From assembly GCF_000282375.1 (NCBI RefSeq), contig NZ_AKJK01000040.1, positions 186,001 through 250,000 on the forward strand: DNA of 64,000 nt, in the 5' to 3' direction. Below are positions 46,230 through 54,770 of this stretch, piece after piece. Under the pieces are notes generated by a model, which saw nothing but the letters and a program-made list of their open reading frames with translations, was not told the origin of the DNA and searched no databases. A program made the translations under genes and the position numbers. Every line of letters starts with the position of its first letter. Positions within the stretch are counted from its first letter, which is position 1. The DNA is from Pseudomonas sp. GM50. Lineage in GTDB: Bacteria; Pseudomonadota; Gammaproteobacteria; Pseudomonadales; Pseudomonadaceae.

Positions 46230-46772
46230 CTAAGTGCGGGACTCGGAGGGAATCAATACGACTAGATCCGTGTCGCCTACGTCGACACCCGCCTGCGAAA
46301 GCAGAGTTGTAACTTGGCCGCGATGATGGGTCTGATGGTTAAAAAAGTGCATGATCAGGCTGTAAAAATCCTTATCGAACACTACACCCTTCATGTTTGC
46401 ATAATTGAAGGGGACATCTAAATCGGACTCCGTAATGGATTGAGCCCATTTGATGATTATTCGGTCGATCCATTCTCGATACGCTGAGAGCTCTCGAATA
46501 TTAGAGAACAACAACTGATCAAGGCTTTTCGGGTCAGGAAGCTGCCTCACCGGCTCCAGTACCAAGTGATTCGTTGGGTGCTTGGCGAATCGCTTCAGCC
46601 AGATCGTATCTCCGGCCGCCAAGTGGTTCAGAGTCCCGAGAATGGAGCCAAAAAAAGCTTTCCTATCTGCCGAGAGTTCTTCATCGGACAAGCCCCTGGC
46701 TGCTTCATGGACTTTGGCGCTCATCCACTCGTTATAGGTCGCCATCAGACAGATATGGCTAGTGCGGCTCAT
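46230..46772 (-). CDS. DinB-family protein
   Basis: 180-residue four-helix protein with the DinB/YfiT metal-site histidines: LNHLAAGDTIWLKRF near residue 50 and FFNHQTHHRGQVTTLL near 140. Begins MSRTSHICLMATYNEWM. I chose ATG 46772 because AAAGG lies nine bases upstream; ATG 46781 would touch the RBS. This is not the DNA polymerase DinB but the damage-inducible fold shared with thiol S-transferases; the substrate is unknown. Confidence 0.85.
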   Translation of the reverse strand: MSRTSHICLMATYNEWMSAKVHEAARGLSDEELSADRKAFFGSILGTLNHLAAGDTIWLKRFAKHPTNHLVLEPVRQLPDPKSLDQLLFSNIRELSAYREWIDRIIIKWAQSITESDLDVPFNYANMKGVVFDKDFYSLIMHFFNHQTHHRGQVTTLLSQAGVDVGDTDLVVLIPSESRT

Positions 46773-47123
46773 TGTGTTCATCCTTTGAATAGATATTTGA
46801 TAAGCGATCCACGCTCATCGAAAAGCCCAGTCGAGTGCAGGGCTTTGGTGTTTCTGGCCTGGGCGGGCCGGGCTGGATTTTAGCAGAGACAGTGTCCACA
46901 TCGTTTGACGCGGCGGCGCTTTCAAAATTTCATCCGCTTGAGTTGAGGTGGCAGATTCGTCAGCTCCACAAGCGCCGATCTAGGAAAAACCCCGCAAAAA
47001 CAGCCGCTTCCAGATGAATGGCTGATTGTGTAACTTGTTGATACAAATATGAATCTGTATCATTTAGTTTCAAATCAAGGGTGCGAGGGAGTGCATTGCC
47101 CATATAAAAATAAGGTCAAGGTA
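46773..47123. other. Gap without recognised genes
   Basis: 351 bases. Contains a hairpin similar to the RDD/DinB terminator around 46821-46848; otherwise nothing supported. Confidence 0.35.
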
Positions 47124-47699
47124 ATGCTCAAAATGCTACTCGTGTATGGTCATCTGATTGCCACCTGTATTGCTCTGGGGAGGGTGTTGCAGGCGGATCA
47201 AAAGCTATGGAGCTGGCGCAAGGATGTGTTGAGTGAGGTGCAGCGTGAGTACCTCGAAGAGACTCAAAAAATCGTCACGCTCGCGCTATTGGCTCTTTGG
47301 GGAAGTGGCTTGCTGCTGGTGCTACAGGGTTACCTCTATGAGGGGAGCGCGTATCTGCTCAATCAAAAGCTCTGGGCCAAGGTGAGTATTGTCGTGCTGC
47401 TTAGCCTCAATGGCGCTTTGTTGCATCGGATCGGTTTCCCGCTGTTGCAGAAGGCCCCCTTTGTCTTGTTACGCAACTCCGGCCGCACTCGTCTCGCTCT
47501 CTTGGGGGCTCTCTCTATGAGTGGTTGGCTATTTGCCGCTTTCCTGGGGGTAGCTCGAGCGTGGAATCACGTACTGCCTTATTTGCATGTGATGGGGGCT
47601 TTTGCTCTGTTCTCGTTGGTTGCCTGTGTAGTGGCGCTGATAGTCGCCAGTGCAGCGGGCGTCAGGGGAGATGAGTGGTCACGTACAGGCAGCAAGTGA
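47124..47699 (+). CDS. Multi-pass membrane protein, unknown
   Basis: 191 residues with five hydrophobic segments (about 4-17, 50-70, 82-101, 125-145, 155-178). Start ATG 47124 chosen for AAGG upstream and because the first helix begins there (LKMLLVYGHLIATCIALG); the frame is open 75 bases further. Contains ETQKIVTLALLALWGSGLLL and a conserved-looking His in GALLHRIGFPLLQ. No family assigned with confidence. Confidence 0.65.
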   Translation: MLKMLLVYGHLIATCIALGRVLQADQKLWSWRKDVLSEVQREYLEETQKIVTLALLALWGSGLLLVLQGYLYEGSAYLLNQKLWAKVSIVVLLSLNGALLHRIGFPLLQKAPFVLLRNSGRTRLALLGALSMSGWLFAAFLGVARAWNHVLPYLHVMGAFALFSLVACVVALIVASAAGVRGDEWSRTGSK

Positions 47700-47764
47700 A
47701 GCCGGGTGCTGCCCTTGCGGTCTTGCGAGGTGATGCGAGTTCAAACGGTCCTCAGTAAGTGAAC

Positions 47765-47791
47765 CATGTGCCGCCGCTAAGGCGGCACATG
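47765..47791. repeat. Perfect 11-bp inverted repeat
   Basis: CATGTGCCGCC/GGCGGCACATG with a 5-base loop between two convergent genes; no T-run in either direction. Confidence 0.6.
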
Positions 47792-47795
47792 TGGA

Positions 47796-47978
47796 TCAAG
47801 AGGTTGAATACTCGATATACAGCCTTTCGAGCGCCTCTTGGTACTTATCTCCCTTTAACGTTTTTTTCAGCACTGCAAGGGCTTCGAGCGCTGAAGCTGC
47901 AGCCAGTGCCTCGTTTTCTCCCCGGTAGGCTGCGCGCAGCCTTGCTGCTGCAATTATCGATTCTTCAGTCGTTGGCAT
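47796..47978 (-). CDS. Small hypothetical helical protein
   Basis: 60 residues from ATG 47978 with GAGGG upstream; mostly helical, Ala/Leu/Glu-rich (ALAAASALEALAVLKKTLKG). A longer reading to 48035 has no RBS. Not recognised. Confidence 0.5.
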   Translation of the reverse strand: MPTTEESIIAAARLRAAYRGENEALAAASALEALAVLKKTLKGDKYQEALERLYIEYSTS

Positions 47979-48058
47979 GTTATTGCCCTCGAAGGATTGA
48001 ACCTCACTGATAGTCGCAACCTTCAACGATTTCAAGTCCAGGGTGAGAGCTCCACCGA

Positions 48059-49324
48059 TCAGCTTTGCACCGCACCAATCCCACCCATTGCCACCGATTT
48101 ATTCCGCACGCTCCTATACAACACGCTGGACACCATGAAACCAACAATGGCCAACAGGCTCATCAAGCTGAAGACATAGTTGTAGCCTTGCTGACCCGGG
48201 AAATGGTCGAGGATTGCGCCGTAGATGACGTAAGCGAACATGCCCGGTGCGTAGCCGATCAGGCAGCCGATACCGAAGGCTGAACCGGTGATGTGCGAAG
48301 GGATGCCGACTTCACCCATGGGCGCCCAGAACACGCCGCGCATGGAAAACACGATCAGCGCGAAGGACAGTGTGGCGGCCATGCCAGCGTAGATAAAGCT
48401 CGGGCTTTTCGGGATCAGCAGGATGACGCCCATCAGCGGCAGCAAGGCCAGGAATGCCCATTTCAGATAGCGGCTGGTGCTCTTGAACTGCTTGTCGGCA
48501 ATGAAACCACCGGCGGGGCCACCGAGGATTTTGAGGAAGTACTGATTGATGATGCCGTAGGCGCCCACCAGTGCCACGGGCAGCCCGTACATTTCCTTGA
48601 GGTAGGGAATGAAATAGGTCAGGCCGCAGTAGACGATGTAGACCATGAACACGTTGAGGCTGACCAGCCAGATACCCGGCACCTTGATGGCTTCGAGCAG
48701 ATTCGCCAACCCGTTCTTCGGCTTGGCAATTGACTGTGCGCTGCCGCCCTTGAGCAGGAACCAGGTCAGGGTTCCGGCCAGAATGTCGATGACCGAGTAG
48801 AAGAGGATGGCCGATTTCAGACCGGTTTCACCGGAGCCCATGGCGACGAAAACGCCCAGCGCCGAAAAAGCCACAAGCGTATCAATGACGCCACGCCCAC
48901 CTTCCAGCAGCCCAAACAACCGACCCTGTTCCTGATCGTCACCCAGATTGCGGATGGCTTTGAGCAGCGAGGGCCAAAAGAAGCAATCGGCGCAGACGGC
49001 CAGCAGGCTGAATACGATCAGCAGATTGCTGAAGGGCGGAAAGGTCGCCAGATACAGCCCCAGGCCGCCGGTACCGATCAAGCCGATGGGAATCATTTTG
49101 CGCGTGTCGTAGCGGTCGGCGAGCATGCCGCCGACGACAAACAGTGCGGTGGCGATGATGGCGTTGGCGCTCAGCAGCAGGCCGATTTCAGTGTGGCTCA
49201 AGCCCATGAATTCTTGCATGGGGATATAGAAGGCGTCCTTGAGGTTCGCCAGCTTGTAGATGGTGCCACCACCGAGGATAAGAATCAGGAATCTGAGCCA
49301 TTTGGCCTTGTCGCGAGTTGTCAT
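48059..49324 (-). CDS. MFS transporter
   Basis: 421 residues, twelve hydrophobic segments. The motif A-like loop GGMLADRYDTRKMIPIG follows helix 2 and a second GGFIADKQFKSTSRY follows helix 8. Starts 38 bases after the end of the TIM-barrel gene on the same strand, so probably imports the compound processed by that enzyme. Substrate unknown; general form is of organic-anion/sugar-type MFS carriers. Confidence 0.88.
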   Translation of the reverse strand: MTTRDKAKWLRFLILILGGGTIYKLANLKDAFYIPMQEFMGLSHTEIGLLLSANAIIATALFVVGGMLADRYDTRKMIPIGLIGTGGLGLYLATFPPFSNLLIVFSLLAVCADCFFWPSLLKAIRNLGDDQEQGRLFGLLEGGRGVIDTLVAFSALGVFVAMGSGETGLKSAILFYSVIDILAGTLTWFLLKGGSAQSIAKPKNGLANLLEAIKVPGIWLVSLNVFMVYIVYCGLTYFIPYLKEMYGLPVALVGAYGIINQYFLKILGGPAGGFIADKQFKSTSRYLKWAFLALLPLMGVILLIPKSPSFIYAGMAATLSFALIVFSMRGVFWAPMGEVGIPSHITGSAFGIGCLIGYAPGMFAYVIYGAILDHFPGQQGYNYVFSLMSLLAIVGFMVSSVLYRSVRNKSVAMGGIGAVQS

Positions 49325-49362
49325 TATTGTTCTCCAGGCGTAATTGGGTAGTAACGTCAGGT

Positions 49363-50433
49363 TCAGGCGATTTCGCGGTTGTCGAGGGTCAACTCGGCCA
49401 GGGTTCGGAACTCGGCCAGCAGGCTTCGTACATAGGCAACCTGGTTGTTCGCCCAGCGGTGTTCGTCGGCGAGCATTCGTTCGAGCGAGTAGCCGTCCGG
49501 GAGTGGTGTGTCACTCATTTCCCGGTAGGCAATGAATGGATCGGCAGCCTCAAAGGTCTGGCGGAACGCCGGGGCGACATAGTGGTTTTCCTGCTCAAGA
49601 ATGAACGCGATCACTTGCGGGGTTGCGTCGCCGAGCATCAACAGTTCGAACAGCATGCGGGCGCTTGGCAGGTCGTCATCGTCGCTACCCTGCAGCACGC
49701 CGTAATGGCCGAAGCCGTTTTGTTCGGGGACGATGCGCACACCCTTGAGGTGGGTCTGGCGTATGTGCGGCGCCAGGGTGCGCAGCGCCGGCAGGGGCTG
49801 TTCGCAGGCGTTGATCATGTTGCCGAAGTCGAACAAGGCATGCAGCCGTGGGTGGTTTAGTCGGCTCAGCAGTTGCGCAATCTCGGCGCTCTTGAGTTCC
49901 TCATGCTGCTCGAAGTCGAAGAACAGGTCGTGCTCGTCTGCCTGCTGCGCGAGGTAGTGCAGGTCTGACTCGATCACGTCCATGACCCGGGACAGCGTCC
50001 CCTCGTAACGTGAGTACACGCGGATGTTGCGAACCCCAAGCGCCTTGGCGATAGCGATCACCTGATCGACATCTTTTTTCAGCGTGCTGCTGATTTCCAG
50101 GTGCACATCCAGCCCGAGCGCATTGGCCTTTTCGGCAAACGCTTGCAACTGTGCGGGCGTCATTTGGCTCAGGCTGTTTTCCTCGCCGTCGAGCAAGTGC
50201 AGGCTCAAGCCCTGCAGCTCGTGGCGATAGGCGAAGTCCAGCAGGTCGGCAGGCGTGACACGGCCATGGGTGAGGTTGGTCAGCAAGGGATAGGCATGAG
50301 CAAACAAGCGCATCTGCCCAAGGCGGTCGAGCAGTTGGCGGGCCAGTGCTTCAGTCAGTAGGGGAGGTGTTCCTGCCTCGGCAGCCTTGTGGCTGAGCAA
50401 GGCATTGAATCGCTCTTGGATCTTATTGTTCAT
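49363..50433 (-). CDS. Sugar isomerase/epimerase-like TIM-barrel protein
   Basis: 356 residues of the AP-endonuclease-2 / xylose-isomerase-like fold. Metal-ligand-type motifs are visible: HLEISSTLKKDVDQV, DFEQHEELKSAEIAQLL, LHALFDFGNMINACEQPL and HIRQTHLKGVRIV. Upstream of the MFS gene on the same strand and downstream of a MocR regulator, which suggests a small catabolic operon for a sugar or cyclitol; the actual substrate is not evident. Confidence 0.8.
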   Translation of the reverse strand: MNNKIQERFNALLSHKAAEAGTPPLLTEALARQLLDRLGQMRLFAHAYPLLTNLTHGRVTPADLLDFAYRHELQGLSLHLLDGEENSLSQMTPAQLQAFAEKANALGLDVHLEISSTLKKDVDQVIAIAKALGVRNIRVYSRYEGTLSRVMDVIESDLHYLAQQADEHDLFFDFEQHEELKSAEIAQLLSRLNHPRLHALFDFGNMINACEQPLPALRTLAPHIRQTHLKGVRIVPEQNGFGHYGVLQGSDDDDLPSARMLFELLMLGDATPQVIAFILEQENHYVAPAFRQTFEAADPFIAYREMSDTPLPDGYSLERMLADEHRWANNQVAYVRSLLAEFRTLAELTLDNREIA

Positions 50434-50544
50434 TCGAGTCGTTCCTGGTCAGACGCCGGGTCTACCGGCGCAGCCTTTATCGCGCCAGTCAGGAACTCTC
50501 GATAGATCCATTATCAGTTAAATCATAAGACCACTTGCCTTGCT

Positions 50545-52047
50545 TCAAGTGGCCTGCAGGTACCCCATTTTGCTCAAGGCCCGGGCCAGTGCTGCGACGC
50601 GCTCCTGCGCCTGGCCCTCAGGCGTACCGGCGAAACCGATGAGCAGGGCAGGTGGCAGGACATGCTCAAGGCAGTAGTCGCTCAGGGCATAGGTGTGGAT
50701 GTTGTGCCGGGCCAGTTCCCTGGCGATGGCGTCGTCATCAAGCGTGGGTGGCAGCCAGGCGATCAGGTGCATGCCGGCTTCCACCGGAGTGATATTGAAG
50801 AAGCCGCCCAGCTGTTGCTGAAGTTGCTCGAGCAATGCTTGCTGGCGAGCCTGGTACAGCGTACGCATGCGGCGAATATGGCCGAGGAAGTGGCCTTCGC
50901 GCATGAAGTCCGCCGTCGTCGCCTGGAGCAGCGTGGGCGGGCTGCGATCCATCACCGCGCGCAGGGTACAGAAGGGTTCGATCAGGGCTTGCGGCAGTAT
51001 CACGTAACCCAGTCTTAGCGAGGGGAAGAGCACTTTGCTGAAGGTGCCGACGTAGATCACCCGCGCCATCCGGTCCATGGCGTAGAGCGCGGGGAGGAGG
51101 CGGCCGCTGTAGCGGAATTCACTGTCGCAATCGTCCTCGATGATCCAGCTCTGATACTGCGCGGCCCAGTCGATGAGTGCCTGGCGCCGCGCATAACTCA
51201 TGGTCACGCCCAAGGGATGCTGGCGAGATGGCGTGGTGAACACCAGGCGGGCGTCAGGACACTCGGCCAGGCCTTGCCGGATATCAATCCCTTGTTCATC
51301 GATCCGCAACGGCACCACCTGAGCCCCCTGGGCCTGCAACGCAATGCGCGCCGCGATGTGTCCCGGGTCTTCCATCCACATGCTGTCCTGCGGATTGAGC
51401 AACAGCATGCCCAACAAGTTGAAGGCTTGCTGAGCCCCTGAAACGATCACCACCTGCTCGGCACTGCAATCGATACCACGGGCATCAAAGACGTACTCGG
51501 CAATCGCCGTGCGCAAGGCCTGTAACCCTTGCAGTTCGCCATAGCCAAGCATGGCCTTGGTCGGCTTGAGCAGGTGGCGGTTCATCAAACGCCGCCACAC
51601 GGCGAGGGGGAACGCGTCGTAGGTACTGTGGCTGGGCAGGAATGAGGTGGGGGTCGCAGGATCCCAATCGGCATAGGAAACCCCGCGAAAGTGACTGCTG
51701 CGCAGCGACAGCATGGATTGGCTCAGGTCGGACAGGCGCGGTGGCTGGTGTTGCTCTTCGTCGGCAATCCCTCGGCTCTCCCACTCATCGCCGACATAGG
51801 TACCGGCCCCGGTACGCGACGCCAAAAAGCCTTCGGCAATCAGCTGATCGAATGCATTGAGAATGGTGATCCGCGACAGCGCCAATTCCTTGCTCAGGGT
51901 CCGCGTCGACGGCAAGCGCACACCCCCTTGCATTTTTCCGCTGAGAATCTGTTTGCGAATCTGCAAATAGAGTTGGCGGTACAGGGGGATGGCGCTGGCA
52001 CGGTCCAGCTCGATAGCCGACAGCAGCAAACCGGCAGGGGATTTCAT
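50545..52047 (-). CDS. MocR/GabR-type PLP-dependent regulator
   Basis: 500 residues: N-terminal GntR winged HTH (PLYRQLYLQIRKQILSGKMQ, VRLPSTRTLSKELALSRITI) followed by an aminotransferase class I-like domain; the PLP Lys is in YVGTFSKVLFPSLRLGY. It faces the same way as the isomerase and MFS genes with a 111-base gap that could hold their promoter. Amines or amino compounds are typical effectors of the family, which makes the target less certain. Confidence 0.9.
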   Translation of the reverse strand: MKSPAGLLLSAIELDRASAIPLYRQLYLQIRKQILSGKMQGGVRLPSTRTLSKELALSRITILNAFDQLIAEGFLASRTGAGTYVGDEWESRGIADEEQHQPPRLSDLSQSMLSLRSSHFRGVSYADWDPATPTSFLPSHSTYDAFPLAVWRRLMNRHLLKPTKAMLGYGELQGLQALRTAIAEYVFDARGIDCSAEQVVIVSGAQQAFNLLGMLLLNPQDSMWMEDPGHIAARIALQAQGAQVVPLRIDEQGIDIRQGLAECPDARLVFTTPSRQHPLGVTMSYARRQALIDWAAQYQSWIIEDDCDSEFRYSGRLLPALYAMDRMARVIYVGTFSKVLFPSLRLGYVILPQALIEPFCTLRAVMDRSPPTLLQATTADFMREGHFLGHIRRMRTLYQARQQALLEQLQQQLGGFFNITPVEAGMHLIAWLPPTLDDDAIARELARHNIHTYALSDYCLEHVLPPALLIGFAGTPEGQAQERVAALARALSKMGYLQAT

Positions 52048-52236
52048 TACATGCTCGTCTGGAGGGAGGTGGTTTGACCTGGAACACCATCAGGTACCGA
52101 GATGCGCAGGGTATCGAGAGGCACTGGATAAGTCATCCATCGCAGGGGTGACCAACGTACAAGTCGGCGATCTGAAAAGGTTGGGCTTTTTCATGCCCGA
52201 AAAATACCCCCGATTAAAAAAACGATCAGTAGCTAC

Positions 52237-52698
52237 TCATTCCCCGGCTTTCGTCGATTTGATGAGATTGTTGCGCAGCTTCACGATCGCATTCTGCATC
52301 TGCGTGAACTCGTCCGGCGTCAGGCCCGTTGCGTCGGAGAGGCCCATTTCGGGACGGCCTTCGCGCAACTGTCGACCATTCTTTGTCAGACTGATCCGCA
52401 CCTGCCGCTCGTCCTCGGGATCACGCTGCCTCTGTAGATAGCCCATCGCTTCCAGCTTCTTCAGGATCGGTGTGAGCGTGTTCGATTCGAGAAACAGCTT
52501 CTCGCCCAGGCTGCCCACGGTTTGATTGTCTTCCTCCCACAACGCAACGATGGTGATGTATTGCGTATAGGTGAGCCCCAGCTGCTCGAGTATCGGTTTG
52601 TAGGCTTTGCCGAAGGCCAGGTTCGTGGAATAGACCGCAAAACACAGGAAGTCGGAGAGCTTCAGGCTGGTGGGAGCCGTCTTGTCGGTGGGTTTCAT
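52237..52698 (-). CDS. ohrR: OhrR-type MarR repressor
   Basis: 153-residue MarR-family regulator. The peroxide-sensing Cys is at residue 19 (LSDFLCFAVYSTNLAF), with the conserved YTQYITIVALWEED and wing RQRDPEDERQVRISLT. Next to ohr on the same strand. Repeated CGTATGCGA motifs upstream of both genes suggest its operators. Oxidation of the Cys by organic hydroperoxides should release it from DNA. Confidence 0.92.
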   Translation of the reverse strand: MKPTDKTAPTSLKLSDFLCFAVYSTNLAFGKAYKPILEQLGLTYTQYITIVALWEEDNQTVGSLGEKLFLESNTLTPILKKLEAMGYLQRQRDPEDERQVRISLTKNGRQLREGRPEMGLSDATGLTPDEFTQMQNAIVKLRNNLIKSTKAGE

Positions 52699-52748
52699 GT
52701 GCTTCCTCGTTGGCCAAAGTTGAAGGCTCGCAAAGGCAAAATATACCG

Positions 52749-52757
52749 CGTATGCGA
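52749..52757. promoter_or_regulatory. Candidate operator before ohrR
   Basis: CGTATGCGA, 51 bases upstream of the ohrR start. Confidence 0.5.
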
Positions 52758-52884
52758 TTGTGTCGGAACAGCTCTGACTTTCGACTGTGGCCGGTTCGGC
52801 AGCAACGTCGAACCGGCCATACGGTGAATCATGAGGTGAGGGCGTTTATGGCCACGTCGATGTAGTTTTGAATGGGTTGTTATT

Positions 52885-52908
52885 CGCATGCGCTTAAAGC
52901 GTATGCGA
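52885..52908. promoter_or_regulatory. Candidate inverted operator between ohr and ohrR
   Basis: Inverted repeat CGCATGCGCTT..AAAGCGTATGCG that ends in another CGTATGCGA (52900-52908). Confidence 0.5.
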
Positions 52909-52937
52909 CATATATGACATGTCGACCGTGCGGTGCG

Positions 52938-53390
52938 TCATGCCGTGAGAACGTTCAGGGCCACGTCAATGTTACCCCGCGTCGCTTTCGAGTACGGGCA
53001 AATTTGATCTGCGGTATGCGCCAGCGTCGTCGCGATGTCATGCGCCAGACCCGGTGCGCGCAGAGTCAACCGAGCCTGGAGGAAGTACGCCGGACCGGTC
53101 TGACCCAGATCGACTTCGATGTCGACGGACAGATCAGACGGCAGCACCACGTTCATTTCATTGGCCACCAGCCCGACGGCGGCGGTGTAGCAGGCCGACC
53201 ATGCGCCGGCGAACAGCTGCTCTGCGGTTGGGTGCGGTGCAATGGTTTTGAACTCGTGCGCCAGTTTCGCGTTTCCAGGCGACGAGAGCTGGATGTCGAG
53301 ACTGCCGTTATGGCCCCGCGCAGTGTTGCCAGCGGCGCTAACGGTGGTGTGAGTCTTGCCGGTGGCCAGTACTTTTTCGATCTTGCTCAT
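52938..53390 (-). CDS. ohr: Organic hydroperoxide reductase Ohr
   Basis: 150-residue OsmC/Ohr peroxidase that reduces organic and lipid hydroperoxides. The two catalytic Cys are in GAWSACYTAAVG (about residue 67) and DQICPYSKATRGNIDV (about 131); the active-site Arg region is NTARGHNGSL. Start ATG 53390 with GAGG upstream; a longer reading adds five residues. Divergent from the downstream reductase gene. Confidence 0.94.
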   Translation of the reverse strand: MSKIEKVLATGKTHTTVSAAGNTARGHNGSLDIQLSSPGNAKLAHEFKTIAPHPTAEQLFAGAWSACYTAAVGLVANEMNVVLPSDLSVDIEVDLGQTGPAYFLQARLTLRAPGLAHDIATTLAHTADQICPYSKATRGNIDVALNVLTA

Positions 53391-53430
53391 GGGGTGGATC
53401 CTCAACGTTTCAATAGATGTGATTTATGTA

Positions 53431-53456
53431 TCGTATACGTTTGTATCGTATGCGAT
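53431..53456. promoter_or_regulatory. Tandem TCGTATRCG sites in the ohr promoter
   Basis: TCGTATACGT (53431-53440) and TCGTATGCGA (53446-53455), centres 15 bases apart, in the gap between ohr and the divergent reductase gene. Confidence 0.55.
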
Positions 53457-53642
53457 GTAATAATAATTGCGCAGGCACCCATCGATGTCAATTGGTCACG
53501 TTGCGCCGCCCGACGAGTGGCCTGGCAATACGACGTCGACCGTTTCAACGATATGCCGAATTCGTCATCAACCCGACCTAAAGCGATCAAGCCATGAGCC
53601 TTGGAATGGCCCACCCTGACCGGTCTGTCCAAGGAGATGAGC

Positions 53643-54650
53643 ATGATCCGACTGACCCTGATCGAAGCCCGCGAGTTGGCTGAATCGATCCTGTTGCACA
53701 ACGGTTTTAATCTGGCCCATGCACAAGCGGTGGCGGCGACGGTGATCGCCGGCGAGCGCGATGGCTGCGCCTCCCACGGTTTGTACCGGATTCTGGGCTG
53801 TGTGAATTCCCTGCGGGCCGGCAAGGTGTCGGCCGATGCCGAGCCGCAGGTGATCGACCAAGCGCCGTCGATCGTGCGGGTGGATGCCGGTGGTGGTTTT
53901 TCACAGTTGGCGTTTCAGGCCGGGCTTGGGTTGCTGGCGGAGAAAACCCGGGCCAACGGGATTGCGGCGTTGGCGATCAATCGCTGTGTGCATTTCTCGG
54001 CGCTGTGGGTGGAAATCGAGCAGTTGACCGCAGTTGGTTTGGTGGCGCTGGCGTGTAATCCGAGTCATGCCTGGGTGGCACCGGCCGGGGGACGTGTGCC
54101 GGTGTTCGGCACCAATCCCATTGCCTTTGGTTGGCCGCGTGCGGGGCAGGAACCGTTTGTGTTCGACTTCGCCACCAGTGCGATTGCCCGTGGTGATATC
54201 GAGTTGCATCGGCGTGCCGGCAAGGCGATTCCCGAGGGGTGGGGCGTGGACGCTGAGGGCCGGCCGAGCACCGATGCCAATGTAGTGCTCGACGGCGGCG
54301 CGATGTTGACGTTCGGTGGGCACAAAGGGTCGGCGCTGGCGGCAATGGTGGAGTTGATCGCCGGGCCTTTGATCGGTGATCTGACCAGTGCCGAATCGCT
54401 GGCCTACGACGCGGGCAGTAAGTCGTCGCCGTACCATGGCGAGTTGATCATCGCGCTGGACCCGCGACGTTTTCTGGGGGCGGCCACCGAGGAACATTTG
54501 GCCCGGGCTGAAGTGTTGTTTCAGGGCATTGAAGGGCAGGGCGCGCGCTTGCCGTCGCAACGGCGTTATGCGGCGCGGGCACGCAGTGTGGTGGAGGGGA
54601 TACAAATTCCCGAGGCGCTGTATCACGACCTGAAAGCACTGCTGGCTTGA
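53643..54650 (+). CDS. Delta1-pyrroline-2-carboxylate / piperideine-2-carboxylate reductase (malate/lactate dehydrogenase family)
   Basis: 335-residue NAD(P)H-dependent ketimine reductase of the MDH/LDH-2 family. The motifs IAGERDGCASHGLYRI, CVHFSALWVEIEQLTAVGLVALACN and TFGGHKGSALAAMVELIAGPL are typical. It faces a cluster containing aconitase X and a proline-racemase-like enzyme, both able to make Pyr2C from 3-hydroxyproline isomers, so Pyr2C to L-proline is the expected reaction. Start ATG 53643 lies six bases after AAGGAG; ATG 53637 is too close. Convergent with the dehydrogenase gene, a REPIN between. Confidence 0.88.
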   Translation: MIRLTLIEARELAESILLHNGFNLAHAQAVAATVIAGERDGCASHGLYRILGCVNSLRAGKVSADAEPQVIDQAPSIVRVDAGGGFSQLAFQAGLGLLAEKTRANGIAALAINRCVHFSALWVEIEQLTAVGLVALACNPSHAWVAPAGGRVPVFGTNPIAFGWPRAGQEPFVFDFATSAIARGDIELHRRAGKAIPEGWGVDAEGRPSTDANVVLDGGAMLTFGGHKGSALAAMVELIAGPLIGDLTSAESLAYDAGSKSSPYHGELIIALDPRRFLGAATEEHLARAEVLFQGIEGQGARLPSQRRYAARARSVVEGIQIPEALYHDLKALLA

Positions 54651-54664
54651 ATACGATGAAAATC

Positions 54665-54759
54665 CTGTAGGAGCGAGGCTTGCCCGCGAAGGCGTCTCGA
54701 CATTCACCATTGATGTCGTCTGATACACCGCCTTCGCGGGCAAGCCTCGCTCCTACAGG
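54665..54759. repeat. REPIN between convergent genes
   Basis: Inverted REP pair of the gtaggagcgaggcttgcccg class. Confidence 0.85.
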
Positions 54760-54770
54760 AGGTTGGGTTT

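Noticed and set aside
46230..46772. DinB DNA polymerase IV
   Set aside because: Only 180 residues with metal-site histidines of the DinB/YfiT fold; no polymerase motifs.
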